A stretch of DNA of 64,000 nt from Bradyrhizobium vignae (GCF_004114425.1 NZ_RDQF01000015.1:103517-167516); one strand, 5' to 3'; numbered from the stretch's first letter, positions 25,640 to 33,879 are shown. A program made the numbers and translations. Notes: generated from the letters alone by a model not told the origin.

Positions 25640-27249
25640 TGCCCTCGCACTGGCGCCCTCAGATCGATCGGGCGCAACACCGCCGCCGTGGGAATCATCA
25701 GTACAGCGACGATCGCGAGCGTCCAGAACACGTCGACATAGGCGAGCAGATCGACCTGCTGCTGCAAGGTGCGCCCGACCCAGGCGATCGCCTGTGACGC
25801 CGCATCGCTCGCATTGGAGCCCTGGGCCTGGAAGTAGCGCGTCATTGCGTCGATGGTCTGCTGATAGCCGAGATCCGAAGGCGCGGCGTGCTCGATCAGG
25901 CGGCTCTGATGGAATTGCTGGCGCTGAGCTAGGAGCGTCTGCGCCAGCGCAACCCCCATCGAGCCGCCGATATTGCGCGCGACATTGATTAGGGCGGAGG
26001 CCTGGTTGGTCTTCTCGGGTGGCAAGCCGTCATAGGATGCCGTCGTCACCGGAAGGAACAGGAACGGAAGAGCGACCGCGAGATAGATTCGCGCCAACGC
26101 GGCATAGCCGTAGGTGATCTCCCCGGTAAGCCCGGTCAGATGCCACATGGAAAGTGCGGCAGTCGCAGCGCCGAACATGATCAGATATTTGGGCTGCACT
26201 ATCGTGACTAGTCGTCCCGCCACCGGCATCAACATCATCGTCACGACGCCGCTCGGCGACAGCACCAATCCTGCAAGCATGGCTGTATAGCCCAGCTCCG
26301 TCTGCAAAAGCTGCGGCAATAGCTGCGTCGTTGAGATCAGCACCGCAAATGTGCCGAGCATGACCAGGAAACAGGACCCGAACTGGCGCCTGCCGATCAG
26401 GCGGATGTCGACGATCGGATCATCCCGCATCAACTCCCACGGGATCAATGCGAGCAGGCAGAAGGCGGCAAGAAGGGCAAAGAACAGGATCATGTTCGAT
26501 CCGAACCAATCATTGCGCTGACCTTCGTCAAGCACGAATTCGAGCGCGCCGAGCCCGATCGCGACCAGCAGGAAGCCGATGTAGTCGACGCGCAGGCCTC
26601 TGCTCAGCAGCTCCGCCCTCTCCTCTTCCGCGCCCGACGGCTCCTTGACCAGCGTGCCGACGAGGAACAGCGAGATCAGACCCATCGGCACGTTGATCAG
26701 GAACACCCAATGCCAGGAATAGGTGTCGGTGATCCAGCCGCCGAGCGTCGGGCCGATCACTGGGGCGACCACGACGGCGACGCCATAGATCGCAAACGCC
26801 TGGCCGCGTTTTTGCGGCGGAAACGAGTCGGCAAGGATCGCCTGCTCGCTGGTGGCCATGCCGCCGCCGCCGAGGCCTTGAAGGATGCGAAACAGCACCA
26901 GCGACTGCAAACTCCAGGCAAGTCCGCACAACAGCGAGGCCACCGAGAAGGTCGCGACGCAGATCATGTAGAAGCGCTTGCGCCCCATCACGGTCGACAG
27001 CCAACCCGAGATTGAGAGCACGACGGCATTGGCAACGAGATAGCTGGTGATGACATAGGTGCTCTCGTCGATCCCGACCGCGAGGCCGCCGGCGATGTGG
27101 CGCAATGCGACGTTGGCGATGGTGGTGTCAAGCACCTCCATGAAGGTCGCGATCGAGACCACGAAGGCGATCAGATAGGGATTGTGCCCACCGGCCGCCG
27201 AGCGCTCCGGCGACCAGCCGGCGGTCCCGACTTGCGTAACATCCGTCAT
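25636..27249 (-). CDS. DHA2-family MFS efflux permease (EmrB/QacA type)
   Basis: A 537-aa, 14-segment drug:H+ antiporter of the inner membrane. Typical blocks are FMEVLDTTIANVALRHIAGG (motif D1), GWLSTVMGRKRFYMICVATF (motif A), LFRILQGLGGGGMATSEQAI and the antiporter motif GPTLGGWITDTYSWHWVFLI. Its ATG overlaps the stop of the adaptor gene by four bases (ATGA), so the two are translated together as an EmrAB-like tripartite pump with an outer-membrane channel encoded elsewhere. Its 3' end overlaps the last four bases of the HxlR remnant. An EcfG-type promoter precedes the pair at 28469-28493. Substrates are unknown. Confidence 0.9.
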   Translation of the reverse strand: MTDVTQVGTAGWSPERSAAGGHNPYLIAFVVSIATFMEVLDTTIANVALRHIAGGLAVGIDESTYVITSYLVANAVVLSISGWLSTVMGRKRFYMICVATFSVASLLCGLAWSLQSLVLFRILQGLGGGGMATSEQAILADSFPPQKRGQAFAIYGVAVVVAPVIGPTLGGWITDTYSWHWVFLINVPMGLISLFLVGTLVKEPSGAEEERAELLSRGLRVDYIGFLLVAIGLGALEFVLDEGQRNDWFGSNMILFFALLAAFCLLALIPWELMRDDPIVDIRLIGRRQFGSCFLVMLGTFAVLISTTQLLPQLLQTELGYTAMLAGLVLSPSGVVTMMLMPVAGRLVTIVQPKYLIMFGAATAALSMWHLTGLTGEITYGYAALARIYLAVALPFLFLPVTTASYDGLPPEKTNQASALINVARNIGGSMGVALAQTLLAQRQQFHQSRLIEHAAPSDLGYQQTIDAMTRYFQAQGSNASDAASQAIAWVGRTLQQQVDLLAYVDVFWTLAIVAVLMIPTAAVLRPIDLRAPVRGH

Positions 27250-28223
27250 CGCACCCTGGTCCAGGGCACGACCGACATGCCGGGACCAACGGGCAGATCG
27301 GCCGGCCAGTTGTCGACCACGATCTTCACGGGCACGCGCTGCACCACCTTGACGTAATTGCCGGTGGCGTTCTCCGCCGGCAGCAGGCTGAACGCGGTGC
27401 CCGAGCCCGGTTGCACGGAATCGACGTGGCCGGTCAGCTTGCGGCCGGGATAGGCATCGATGCGGATCTCGACCGGCTGGCCCGGACGCATGTCGTTGAG
27501 CTGCGTCTCCTTGTAGTTGGCGACGACCCAGACCTCGTCGGGCACGAACATCATCAGGCTCTGGCCGGCCGTGACGAATGTGCCCTTGGCGCCCGACAGC
27601 TTCACCACGCGGCCGGACTGGGCCGCGACGACGCTGGTGTATTGCAGATTCAGCTTCGCCTGATCGAGCTGCGCCTGCGACTGTTCGAGCTGCGCCTTGG
27701 CGCCTTCGAGCTGGGCCTGCAGCGTCTTGATTCCGACCTGCGCAGTCGTTACCGCGGTCTTGGCGCGCTCGGTGTTGGCCTGCTGCGCCTGAAGGTCTGA
27801 GCGGGTCTGCTGCTGGCGCTGCACGGTGCCGGCCCCCTTCTCGACGAGATCTTCTGCGCGGTTGAACTCCTCTTGCGCGAACTGGAGCTGGGCCTGCGCC
27901 TGCTCGAGCTGCGCCTGGGCCTGCTTGATCTGCTCCTCCTGGGAGACGATCTGCGCCTCGACGTTGGCGATGTTTGCCTTGGAGACTTCAACCTGCGCAG
28001 TGGCCTGATCGACCGCGATCCGGTAGTCGCGATCGTCGATCTTCGCCAGCAGATCGCCGCCATTGACATGCTGGTTGTCGGTGACCGGCACGTCGATCAC
28101 GTAGCCGCCGACCTTCGAGGCCACGGAAAAGCTGCGCGCCGCGACGAAGGCGTCGTCGGTGGACTCGTAGTGGCGGACCTCGAGCCAATAGAGCAGGCCG
28201 CCGACCAGGGCCGCGACCAGCAC
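27246..28223 (-). CDS. HlyD/EmrA-family periplasmic adaptor, start region disturbed
   Basis: The only in-frame start is GTG 28223, giving 325 aa and cutting into the N-terminal membrane anchor (LVAALVGGLLYWLEVRHYES). The rest is a normal adaptor: TDDAFVAARSFSVASKVGGY, a long coiled-coil hairpin rich in Gln/Ala (about residues 75-185) and a beta-barrel ending PGMSVVPWTRVR. Upstream in the same frame, codons continue coherently (DADGQKPAKTPSLRDRPREH) to a TGA near 28370, without an ATG. An ATG at 28408 is open in another frame; a two-base change in the GCGCGG run near 28365 would join them. Either a real frameshift or a sequence error. Confidence 0.8.
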   Translation of the reverse strand: MLVAALVGGLLYWLEVRHYESTDDAFVAARSFSVASKVGGYVIDVPVTDNQHVNGGDLLAKIDDRDYRIAVDQATAQVEVSKANIANVEAQIVSQEEQIKQAQAQLEQAQAQLQFAQEEFNRAEDLVEKGAGTVQRQQQTRSDLQAQQANTERAKTAVTTAQVGIKTLQAQLEGAKAQLEQSQAQLDQAKLNLQYTSVVAAQSGRVVKLSGAKGTFVTAGQSLMMFVPDEVWVVANYKETQLNDMRPGQPVEIRIDAYPGRKLTGHVDSVQPGSGTAFSLLPAENATGNYVKVVQRVPVKIVVDNWPADLPVGPGMSVVPWTRVR

Positions 28224-28468
28224 GACGGTGCCGACGGTCGCCAGCAGCCAGTGCTCACGAGGCCGATCGCGCAGCGACGGTGTCTTCGCCGGCTTCTGGC
28301 CGTCGGCGTCGCGGGACTGATCGGGGGAGGCTTTTGGCGCTTCGTTCGCCCTCTGCGGCTGCTCCGCGCCGGATCACGCTGCCGTGTCTGAGCATCCACG
28401 ATGAACACCTTTCTTTCGGACTAAACCGGCGGGAGAGCAGAGAAGAGCAGCTCGCGCGCCGCGAGCTC

Positions 28469-28493
28469 AACCGCGGCGCCGAGGCATGGTTCC
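28469..28493 (-). promoter_or_regulatory. EcfG-type promoter of the emrAB-like operon
   Basis: On the minus strand GGAAC (28493-28489), 17 bases, GTT (28471-28469). This is an exact match to the general-stress sigma factor consensus. It ends 61 bases upstream of the ATG at 28408 that probably was the original adaptor start. Confidence 0.65.
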
Positions 28494-28540
28494 GGCTTTG
28501 AAGAAGCTCACCACCATTCGTGATTGCACCGCTCAAAACA

Positions 28541-28569
28541 CAAGCGCGGCACTCTCCGCGCCGCGCTTG
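28541..28569 (-). terminator. Terminator behind the PRC-barrel transcript
   Basis: CAAGCGCGGC and GCCGCGCTTG, ten-base perfect arms around nine bases. On the minus strand they are followed by TGTTTTG. It lies 29 bases after the stop of the 52-aa gene at 28598. Confidence 0.7.
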
Positions 28570-28597
28570 CCTGAAGTGTCAATGTGGCGCACTCGGC

Positions 28598-28756
28598 TCA
28601 GTGCGTCTTGGTCTTGTGCCACTTCTCGAGATCGGGCTTCACATCGTCGGAGCCCTGCTCCTTCTCGGGATTGCCCTTCCAGGGCTTGTCCGTCTGCCGG
28701 TGCGAGCCCCAGTCGTTCTGCTGCCGGGGATCGTCATTGGGCCGTTCCTTGCTCAT
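28598..28756 (-). CDS. Small hydrophilic protein, 52 aa
   Basis: MSKERPNDDPRQQNDWGSHR ... DLEKWHKTKTH: a 52-aa, very polar, probably disordered protein rich in Asp, Lys, Gln and Pro. There is no signal or membrane segment. It starts 22 bases after the stop of the PRC-barrel gene on the same strand and ends before a good terminator, so it is the second gene of a two-gene, probably stress-controlled transcript. Function unknown; disordered proteins of this kind are common in stress regulons. Confidence 0.65.
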   Translation of the reverse strand: MSKERPNDDPRQQNDWGSHRQTDKPWKGNPEKEQGSDDVKPDLEKWHKTKTH

Positions 28757-28778
28757 CGATCTCCCTTTCCCTCAAATC

Positions 28779-29153
28779 TCAAACGAAGGGAACGCCGTAG
28801 TAGGAGTTGATGCCGCGTACCGCGGCGTCGTCACTCCAGTTCCAATCGCTTCGCGCGCCGTATTTCGGCGCCCCCTCCAACTCCTTGGTGGTGATGCCGG
28901 TGACATAACCGCCAAGCTCGGTGTCGTATTTCAACGACTGCCAAGGCAATGGGTAATGGTCGTTGCCGAGTCCCAGGAATCCACCAAAGCCGAGCACGGC
29001 GTATGACACCTGGCCACTGATCTTGTCGATCATCACGCGTTCGATTGAACCGATCCGGTTGCGATCGGCGCCATAGACCGATGTTCCCTCGACCTTGTCG
29101 CTGCCGATCAAACGGCCCGTCTCACTGCGCTCCAGTTCGTTTTGTTTCAGCAT
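28779..29153 (-). CDS. PRC-barrel domain protein
   Basis: A 124-aa cytoplasmic protein. The PRC barrel is in SDKVEGTSVYGADRNRIGSI, MIDKISGQVSYAVLGFGGFL and LPWQSLKYDTELGGYV. The C-terminal half is Trp/Gly/Tyr-rich (SDWNWSDDAAVRGINSYYG). Stand-alone PRC-barrel proteins are frequent members of the alphaproteobacterial general stress response; molecular role is not established. It has an exact EcfG-type promoter at 29186-29210 and is followed by a 52-aa gene. It is divergent from the TPP-enzyme gene. Confidence 0.85.
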   Translation of the reverse strand: MLKQNELERSETGRLIGSDKVEGTSVYGADRNRIGSIERVMIDKISGQVSYAVLGFGGFLGLGNDHYPLPWQSLKYDTELGGYVTGITTKELEGAPKYGARSDWNWSDDAAVRGINSYYGVPFV

Positions 29154-29185
29154 CGAAAATTCTCCACTCAGCCACGTGCAAAACC

Positions 29186-29210
29186 AACCGGAGAGGCACG
29201 CGATCGTTCC
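29186..29210 (-). promoter_or_regulatory. EcfG-type promoter of the PRC-barrel gene
   Basis: On the minus strand GGAAC (29210-29206), 17 bases, GTT (29188-29186); 33 bases upstream of the PRC-barrel start at 29153. It stands back-to-back with the promoter at 29235-29259. Confidence 0.7.
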
Positions 29211-29234
29211 GGTGCATGTTCCCTAAGCGGGTCA

Positions 29235-29259
29235 GGAACATCGCACGAAACGAGCGGTT
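29235..29259 (+). promoter_or_regulatory. EcfG-type promoter of the TPP-enzyme gene
   Basis: GGAAC (29235-29239), 17 bases, GTT (29257-29259); 41 bases upstream of the start codon at 29300. Confidence 0.7.
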
Positions 29260-29299
29260 CTCTGAGTTTCATGCACCCGCGAACCAAGGGCCACACGCA

Positions 29300-31087
29300 A
29301 TGTCCCAGACCGTCTCCGACTTCATCGTCCAGCGTCTGCATCAATGGGGCGTACGCCACATCTTTGGCTATCCCGGCGACGGCATCAACGGCGTGTTCGG
29401 TGCAATGAACCGGGCCGAAGGCAGGATCGGGTTCGTGCAGGCGCGGCATGAGGAGATGGCGGCATTCATGGCGACCGCTTACGCAAAGTTCTCGGGCGAG
29501 CTCGGCGTCTGCATTGCGACCTCCGGCCCCGGCGCCTCCCATCTCGTCACCGGGCTCTACGATGCGCTGCTCGATCACCAGCCGGTGCTGGCGATTGTCG
29601 GCCAGCAGTCGCGCAACGCCCTCGGCGGGCACTATCAGCAGGAACTCGATCTTCTCTCGATGTTCAAGGACGTCGCCGGTGCGTACGTCATGCAGGCATC
29701 CTCGCCCGCGCAAGTGCGACACCTGATCGATCGTGCGGTGCGCATTGCGCTGGCGCGGCGGACCCCGACCGTGATCATCCTGCCCAACGACCTGCAGGAA
29801 GAGGCTTACGAGAATCCACCCCGCGCACACGGCACGCTGCATTCCGGCATCGGCTATAGCGCACCCAGCATCACGCCGCATGAGGCGGATCTCGACCGCG
29901 CCGCGCAGGTGCTCAACTCCGGCAAGAAGGTCGCGATGCTCGTCGGCGCGGGCGCGCTTCACGCGACCGACGAAGTCATCGCGGTCGCCGACCGGCTGTC
30001 GGCCGGCTGCGCCAAGGCACTGCTCGGCAAGGCCGCGCTGCCCGACGACCTGCCATGGGTCACCGGCTCGATCGGCCTGCTCGGCACCGAGCCCAGCTAC
30101 AACATGATGATGGAATGCGATACGCTGCTGATGGTGGGCTCGGCCTTTCCTTACGCCGAATTCCTGCCCAAGGAAGGAGCGGCGCGCGGCGTGCAGATCG
30201 ACATCGATGCCAGCATGATGTCGATCCGCTTTCCCATGGAGGTCGGCCTCGTCGGAGACGCCGCCGAGACGCTGCGCGCATTGTTGCCGCGACTCCAGCC
30301 CAAAGCCGACGACGGCTGGCGCAGAGCTATCGAAGAGGACGTTGCGAGATGGTGGAAGACCTTGGGTGACCGCGCGCATCAGCACGCGGCGCCGGTCAAT
30401 CCACAGCTCGTCGCCTGGGAATTGTCGCCCCGCCTGCCCGACCACGCCATCATCACCAGCGATTCCGGCTCCTGCGCCAACTGGTTCGCACGGGACCTCA
30501 AGATGCGGCGCGGCATGGCGGCCTCGCTCTCCGGCGGCCTCGCCTCGATGGGCGCTGCGGTGCCTTACGCGCTCGCGGCCAAATACGCCCGTCCGGATCG
30601 TCCCGTGATTGCACTCGTCGGCGACGGCGCCATGCAGATGAACAACATGGCCGAGCTGATCACCGCTGCCAAGTACTGGCGCGATTGGAAGGACCCGCGC
30701 TTCATCGTCTGCGTCTTCAACAACGAGGACCTCAATCAGGTCACTTGGGAGCAGCGCATCATCAACGGTGATCCCAAGTTCGAGGCTTCGCAGCGCATTC
30801 CTGACGTCTCCTATTCGCGCTTCGCCGATCTGATCGGCCTGCGCGGCATCTTCGTCGATAGCCCACAGCTGCTCGGCTCAGCCTGGGAGCAAGCGCTGTC
30901 GAGCGAGATCCCCGTCGTGCTGGAAGTGAAAACCGATCCCGAGGTGCCGCCGCTGCCGCCGCATATCACGCTCCAGCAAGCAAGGAATTTTTCACTCGCC
31001 CTGATGAAGGGCGATCCGAACGAAAGCGGGATGATCAAGGGAGCAGCGCGGCAGGTGCTCGAATCGATCCTGCCGGGAAAGCAATGA
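29300..31087 (+). CDS. Thiamine-pyrophosphate-dependent enzyme (pyruvate oxidase / acetolactate synthase-like)
   Basis: A 595-aa TPP enzyme with the three-domain POX/ALS layout. N-terminal PYR domain: FGYPGDGINGVFGAMNRAEG and VQARHEEMAAFMATAYA with the catalytic Glu. The middle domain contains KVAMLVGAGALHATDEV. C-terminal PP domain: IALVGDGAMQMNNMAELITA then FNNEDLNQ, the GDG...NN motif that binds Mg-TPP. The closest family is PoxB-like pyruvate dehydrogenase (quinone)/oxidase, decarboxylating pyruvate. No small regulatory subunit is adjacent, so biosynthetic ALS is unlikely. It has an exact EcfG-type promoter and its stop overlaps the next gene's ATG. Confidence 0.88.
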   Translation: MSQTVSDFIVQRLHQWGVRHIFGYPGDGINGVFGAMNRAEGRIGFVQARHEEMAAFMATAYAKFSGELGVCIATSGPGASHLVTGLYDALLDHQPVLAIVGQQSRNALGGHYQQELDLLSMFKDVAGAYVMQASSPAQVRHLIDRAVRIALARRTPTVIILPNDLQEEAYENPPRAHGTLHSGIGYSAPSITPHEADLDRAAQVLNSGKKVAMLVGAGALHATDEVIAVADRLSAGCAKALLGKAALPDDLPWVTGSIGLLGTEPSYNMMMECDTLLMVGSAFPYAEFLPKEGAARGVQIDIDASMMSIRFPMEVGLVGDAAETLRALLPRLQPKADDGWRRAIEEDVARWWKTLGDRAHQHAAPVNPQLVAWELSPRLPDHAIITSDSGSCANWFARDLKMRRGMAASLSGGLASMGAAVPYALAAKYARPDRPVIALVGDGAMQMNNMAELITAAKYWRDWKDPRFIVCVFNNEDLNQVTWEQRIINGDPKFEASQRIPDVSYSRFADLIGLRGIFVDSPQLLGSAWEQALSSEIPVVLEVKTDPEVPPLPPHITLQQARNFSLALMKGDPNESGMIKGAARQVLESILPGKQ

Positions 31088-31323
31088 GGCGAACCATGAG
31101 TGACTTCCGCGATATCCAGCACGGCGTCAACGACCCCGTCGACGGCGTCGACGTGAAGTGGCATTTCAACGACAACCGGACGCCGCATGAGCGGGCGCAG
31201 CGTCATGCCGACGTACGGGCCGACGCAACCGCCACGCCGGCCGAGCCGTTTCTGCCCGAGCGGCTTCGACGCAAGCCGACAGATCCCATCAATCCGCGGA
31301 CCGGCCGGAATCCCACGGACTAG
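31084..31323 (+). CDS. Small hydrophilic protein, 79 aa
   Basis: MRRTMSDFRDIQHGVNDPVD ... RTGRNPTD. Very polar, rich in Asp, Arg and Pro, probably disordered; no membrane segment. The ATG overlaps the TPP-enzyme stop (ATGA), which supports translational coupling. A second ATG at 31096 would shorten it by four residues and is also possible. Function unknown. It belongs to the stress-promoter transcript starting at about 29260. Confidence 0.65.
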   Translation: MRRTMSDFRDIQHGVNDPVDGVDVKWHFNDNRTPHERAQRHADVRADATATPAEPFLPERLRRKPTDPINPRTGRNPTD

Positions 31324-31330
31324 TCCGTTA

Positions 31331-31355
31331 GGAACCTCGGCCTTCGCGACGTGTT
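31331..31355 (+). promoter_or_regulatory. EcfG-type promoter of the DUF4142 gene
   Basis: GGAAC (31331-31335), 17 bases, GTT (31353-31355); 57 bases upstream of the start at 31412. Confidence 0.7.
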
Positions 31356-31411
31356 GATCGGCGCAACATGACGCGGCAAGTGGCCGCACGACCAATTGGA
31401 GGGATCGGATC

Positions 31412-31963
31412 ATGAAACGAACCGCCGTTGCCGTTGCTTGCGTGCTTCTGGCAAGCCCCGCATTGGCCCAATCGCTGGGCGAGAAGACCGGCGTCAACTC
31501 GGCGTTCGGGGTCGCGCCGACCACAACCGACTTCGTCAAGGAGGTCGCCATCAGCGACATGTTCGAGATCGAGTCGAGCAAGCTCGCCGAGCAGAAGGGC
31601 AATGCGCAGGAGAAATCCTTCGCGCAGCAGATGGTGACCGATCACACCAAGACCAGCGGCGAGCTGAAGGGACTGGTCGGCAACGGCAAGGTCCAGGCGA
31701 CGCTGCCGACGGCACTCGACAGCTCGCACCAAAGCAAGCTCGACAAGCTCAAAGGCGCGACCGGCAAGGATTTCAGCTCGGACTACAACTCCTACCAGGT
31801 CAGCGCCCATGAAGACGCCGTGTCGCTGTTCGAACGCTACGCCAAGGGCGGCGACAATGCTGCGCTGAAGGATTGGGCCGGCAAGACCCTGCCGGCACTC
31901 AAGCACCATCTCGACATGGCCAAGGAGCTCGGCAAGGCGCCGAGCGTCGGTCAATCCAAATAG
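31412..31963 (+). CDS. Exported DUF4142 protein
   Basis: A 183-aa periplasmic helical protein. Sec signal MKRTAVAVACVLLASPALAQ. The mature part is DUF4142, a ferritin-like four-helix bundle family: TDFVKEVAISDMFEIESSKL, QMVTDHTKTSGELKGLV, YQVSAHEDAVSLFERYAKGG and TLPALKHHLDMAKEL. Metal binding or stress function is proposed for the family but not proven. It has its own EcfG-type promoter and a strong terminator at 31986. A second, more divergent member lies at 35227. Confidence 0.88.
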   Translation: MKRTAVAVACVLLASPALAQSLGEKTGVNSAFGVAPTTTDFVKEVAISDMFEIESSKLAEQKGNAQEKSFAQQMVTDHTKTSGELKGLVGNGKVQATLPTALDSSHQSKLDKLKGATGKDFSSDYNSYQVSAHEDAVSLFERYAKGGDNAALKDWAGKTLPALKHHLDMAKELGKAPSVGQSK

Positions 31964-31985
31964 GCTCCTCAGTCGCTATCCAACG

Positions 31986-32010
31986 AGGACGCCGGCCCGG
32001 CCGGCGTCCT
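31986..32010 (+). terminator. Terminator of the DUF4142 gene
   Basis: AGGACGCCGGCC-C-GGCCGGCGTCCT, perfect twelve-base arms, followed by TCGTC rather than a clean T-run. Lies 22 bases after the stop codon. Confidence 0.65.
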
Positions 32011-32039
32011 TCGTCGTGCGAGACCAGCTACAAGGGCTC

Positions 32040-32203
32040 CAGCTGCCGGCCGCAAGGCGCTGATCACCGGCGGGGATTTCGGGCATGGGCCGCGCCGCCG
32101 CGATCGCCTATGCGCGCGAAGGCGCCCATGTCGGCATCAACTATCTGCCGGCTGAGGAGCCGGATGCGCAGGAGGTGATCGCGTTGATCAGAAGGACAGG
32201 ACG
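32040..32203 (+). pseudogene. N-terminal remnant of an SDR oxidoreductase
   Basis: [10 protein letters not shown] reads in one frame. After an extra T in the ATTTC at 32076-32080 the sequence continues in another frame as [20 protein letters not shown] then [17 protein letters not shown]. Joined, this is the nucleotide-binding start of an SDR of the stress-protein-39/YghA type. It lacks a start codon, is frameshifted, and ends after about 55 residues; the catalytic part is gone. Confidence 0.75.
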
Positions 32204-32298
32204 CACCGGTGGGCCGATGCCCGCGGTCGGAACTCAGGAACCTTCTTTATCTACGGGCTTTACAAAATCGTCATGGAGGACATCTCGCCGGCGGACCG

Positions 32299-32886
32299 AT
32301 GGCGCTCGTAACAGTCAAACCCACCCGGATCGATACGGCGGTCGCGAACGAGATCGCACAGAACACCAATTCAGACCTCGAGCACGCCGCCCAAGCAATG
32401 ACCTGGGGCGCCGACGAGCACGTGCTGGTCGCGCTCGCTGCGGCGGGATGGCTCTACACCCGCCTCCGGCATCCGCAGCAGCGTCCCGTTGCCGATCACG
32501 TCCTGATGGTTTCGCTGGTGACGGCCGTATTACCGCATGTCTTGAAAACCTTGTTCGATCAGACGAGGCCGGACCGGCTGACGGTGAGCGGCCACTGGCG
32601 CGGTGTTCCTTATTCGGGGCGTCCCCGCGACGCGTTTCCCTCAGGTCACGCTGTGCATATGGGTGCCCTTGCCTCAGCCGCCGGCCTGTTGCCTCCGGCC
32701 TCCCGCCGCTTGGCACGTTCGCTGGCCGTAGCGCTGTCGTTGACGCGCGTGGCGCTGCTCGCGCACTGGACCAGCGACGTGGTGGCAGGATTCACGCTCG
32801 GCATCGTCGTGGAGCGACTGTTCAGGCCGTTCACGCTGGCGAAGTCACGGCAGCAGCCGTCCGAAGCCTCGCGGGGACGGCCATGA
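32299..32886 (+). CDS. PAP2-family phosphatase
   Basis: A 195-aa membrane phosphatase of the PAP2 superfamily. The three catalytic motifs are present: K83xxxxxxRP (KTLFDQTRP), PSGH at 114-117 and R150-x5-H156-x3-D160 ([12 protein letters not shown]). Likely substrates are lipid phosphates such as phosphatidic acid or undecaprenyl diphosphate. The start at 32299 is chosen because upstream codons lie in decayed sequence. Its stop overlaps the next ATG (ATGA), so the three genes 32299-33715 form a translationally coupled operon. Confidence 0.85.
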   Translation: MALVTVKPTRIDTAVANEIAQNTNSDLEHAAQAMTWGADEHVLVALAAAGWLYTRLRHPQQRPVADHVLMVSLVTAVLPHVLKTLFDQTRPDRLTVSGHWRGVPYSGRPRDAFPSGHAVHMGALASAAGLLPPASRRLARSLAVALSLTRVALLAHWTSDVVAGFTLGIVVERLFRPFTLAKSRQQPSEASRGRP

Positions 32887-33230
32887 CGGAATATCTCGTG
32901 CGCTTCGTTGCCGGCGGTCTGATCGTATCCGTCTTCGCAATCTTCGGCGACATGCTGCGGCCAAAAAGCTTTGCCGGGCTGCTCGGCGCGGCGCCGTCGG
33001 TCGCGCTGGCCACCCTCGGCATCGCCGTGGTCCAGCACGGCCCGCAATATGCCGCCGCCGAGAGCTGGACGATGATCTATGGCGCCATCGCGCTCGCCTG
33101 CTACAGCCTCGTCGTCTGCCACCTGTTGATGAGGTTCCGTCTCGGCGCGCTCCCCGCCACGATCCTCGCTTTCGTCGTATGGCTCGTGGTCGCCTTCGGT
33201 CTGCTCGCCGGCTTGGGAGGTGCCGCCTGA
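32883..33230 (+). CDS. DUF3147-type membrane protein, 115 aa
   Basis: Four hydrophobic segments in 115 aa: [59 protein letters not shown] and [20 protein letters not shown]. The [17 protein letters not shown] region is characteristic of DUF3147. Function unknown. Its ATG overlaps the PAP2 stop and its own stop overlaps the next start (TGATG), which argues that the products work together, perhaps in the inner membrane with the phosphatase. Confidence 0.8.
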   Translation: MTEYLVRFVAGGLIVSVFAIFGDMLRPKSFAGLLGAAPSVALATLGIAVVQHGPQYAAAESWTMIYGAIALACYSLVVCHLLMRFRLGALPATILAFVVWLVVAFGLLAGLGGAA

Positions 33231-33715
33231 TGCTGGTTAAGCTGTCGTCATCGGCGCTGAAAGAGACGCGATGGTACGAATACGCCATTCGCTTCGTGCT
33301 CGGCGGCTGCGCGACGGTGCTCGCCGGAGCCATCGGCTCGCAATTCGGTGTTTCTGTCGGCGGGCTCTTTCTTGCACTTCCGGCAATCTTCTGTGCCAGC
33401 GCGACGCTGATCGAAAGCCACGAGCGTCACGCCAAGGAGAAGGCCGGCCTGAGCGGACGGCGCCGCGGACAGAAGGCCGCGGCGCTCGATGCCGCAGGTG
33501 CGGCGCTCGGCAGCATCGGCCTCGCGGCGTTCGCCGCCATCTTCCATGCCACCGTCGGCGCAAGCATCGCATTCGCTTTCATTGCGGCGTTGGGGGTTTG
33601 GGCAAGCGTTTCCGTGTCGGCTTGGTGGGTCAGGCGTAAGCTTCGTGTCACGCGCAGGTCGCACCGACCAGCCCGCTCACCATCGGCAAAGCGCTCTCGC
33701 TTCGTGAAGCCTTAG
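33230..33715 (+). CDS. DUF3147-type membrane protein, 161 aa
   Basis: A second DUF3147-like protein: YAIRFVLGGCATVLAGAIGS, VSVGGLFLALPAIFCASATL, a charged loop ESHERHAKEKAGLSGRRRGQ, then two more hydrophobic segments and a basic tail. It resembles the preceding gene in layout, suggesting duplication and divergence, possibly forming a heteromer. It is translationally coupled to it by overlapping stop and start. Its 3' end overlaps the small convergent gene at 33712 by four bases. Confidence 0.8.
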   Translation: MLVKLSSSALKETRWYEYAIRFVLGGCATVLAGAIGSQFGVSVGGLFLALPAIFCASATLIESHERHAKEKAGLSGRRRGQKAAALDAAGAALGSIGLAAFAAIFHATVGASIAFAFIAALGVWASVSVSAWWVRRKLRVTRRSHRPARSPSAKRSRFVKP

Positions 33716-33879
33716 CTCGCTTTCGGCTCCTTCGAACTCTGCGATTGCGGCGGCTGGAGCCCCGGGCTGTTGGCCCAGCGCTCGACCTGATCGATGACCT
33801 TCTGATGGCTTGGCCGCACCGGCTCGGATGCTTCGGGCTCTTCGGAAAGCTTGCGAGGTAGCCTGACTTCATCCGTCAT
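33712..33879 (-). CDS. Small polar protein, 55 aa
   Basis: MTDEVRLPRKLSEEPEASEP ... SQSSKEPKAS. 55 aa, acidic and proline-rich, no membrane segment; contains a short helix-prone stretch SHQKVIDQVERWANSPGLQ. Function unknown. A GGGAGAGAGGCC ribosome-binding-like region precedes the ATG. It is convergent with the DUF3147 operon. It lies on the other strand from the RHH gene, sharing the AT-rich region 33880-34050 as promoter space. Confidence 0.55.
   Translation of the reverse strand: MTDEVRLPRKLSEEPEASEPVRPSHQKVIDQVERWANSPGLQPPQSQSSKEPKAS

Larger units (their letters stand above)
31964..32298. other. Gap holding a terminator and a decayed SDR fragment
   Basis: 335 bases between the DUF4142 gene and the PAP2 gene. 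It contains the terminator at 31986-32010, an SDR remnant at 32040-32203, and an unidentified open stretch about 32230-32309 ending [13 protein letters not shown] that overlaps the PAP2 start. No intact gene is seen. Confidence 0.65.

Noticed and set aside
32228..32260. GGAAC occurrences upstream of the PAP2 gene as further EcfG promoters
   Set aside because: Neither of the two GGAAC elements has GTT 17 or 18 bases downstream.
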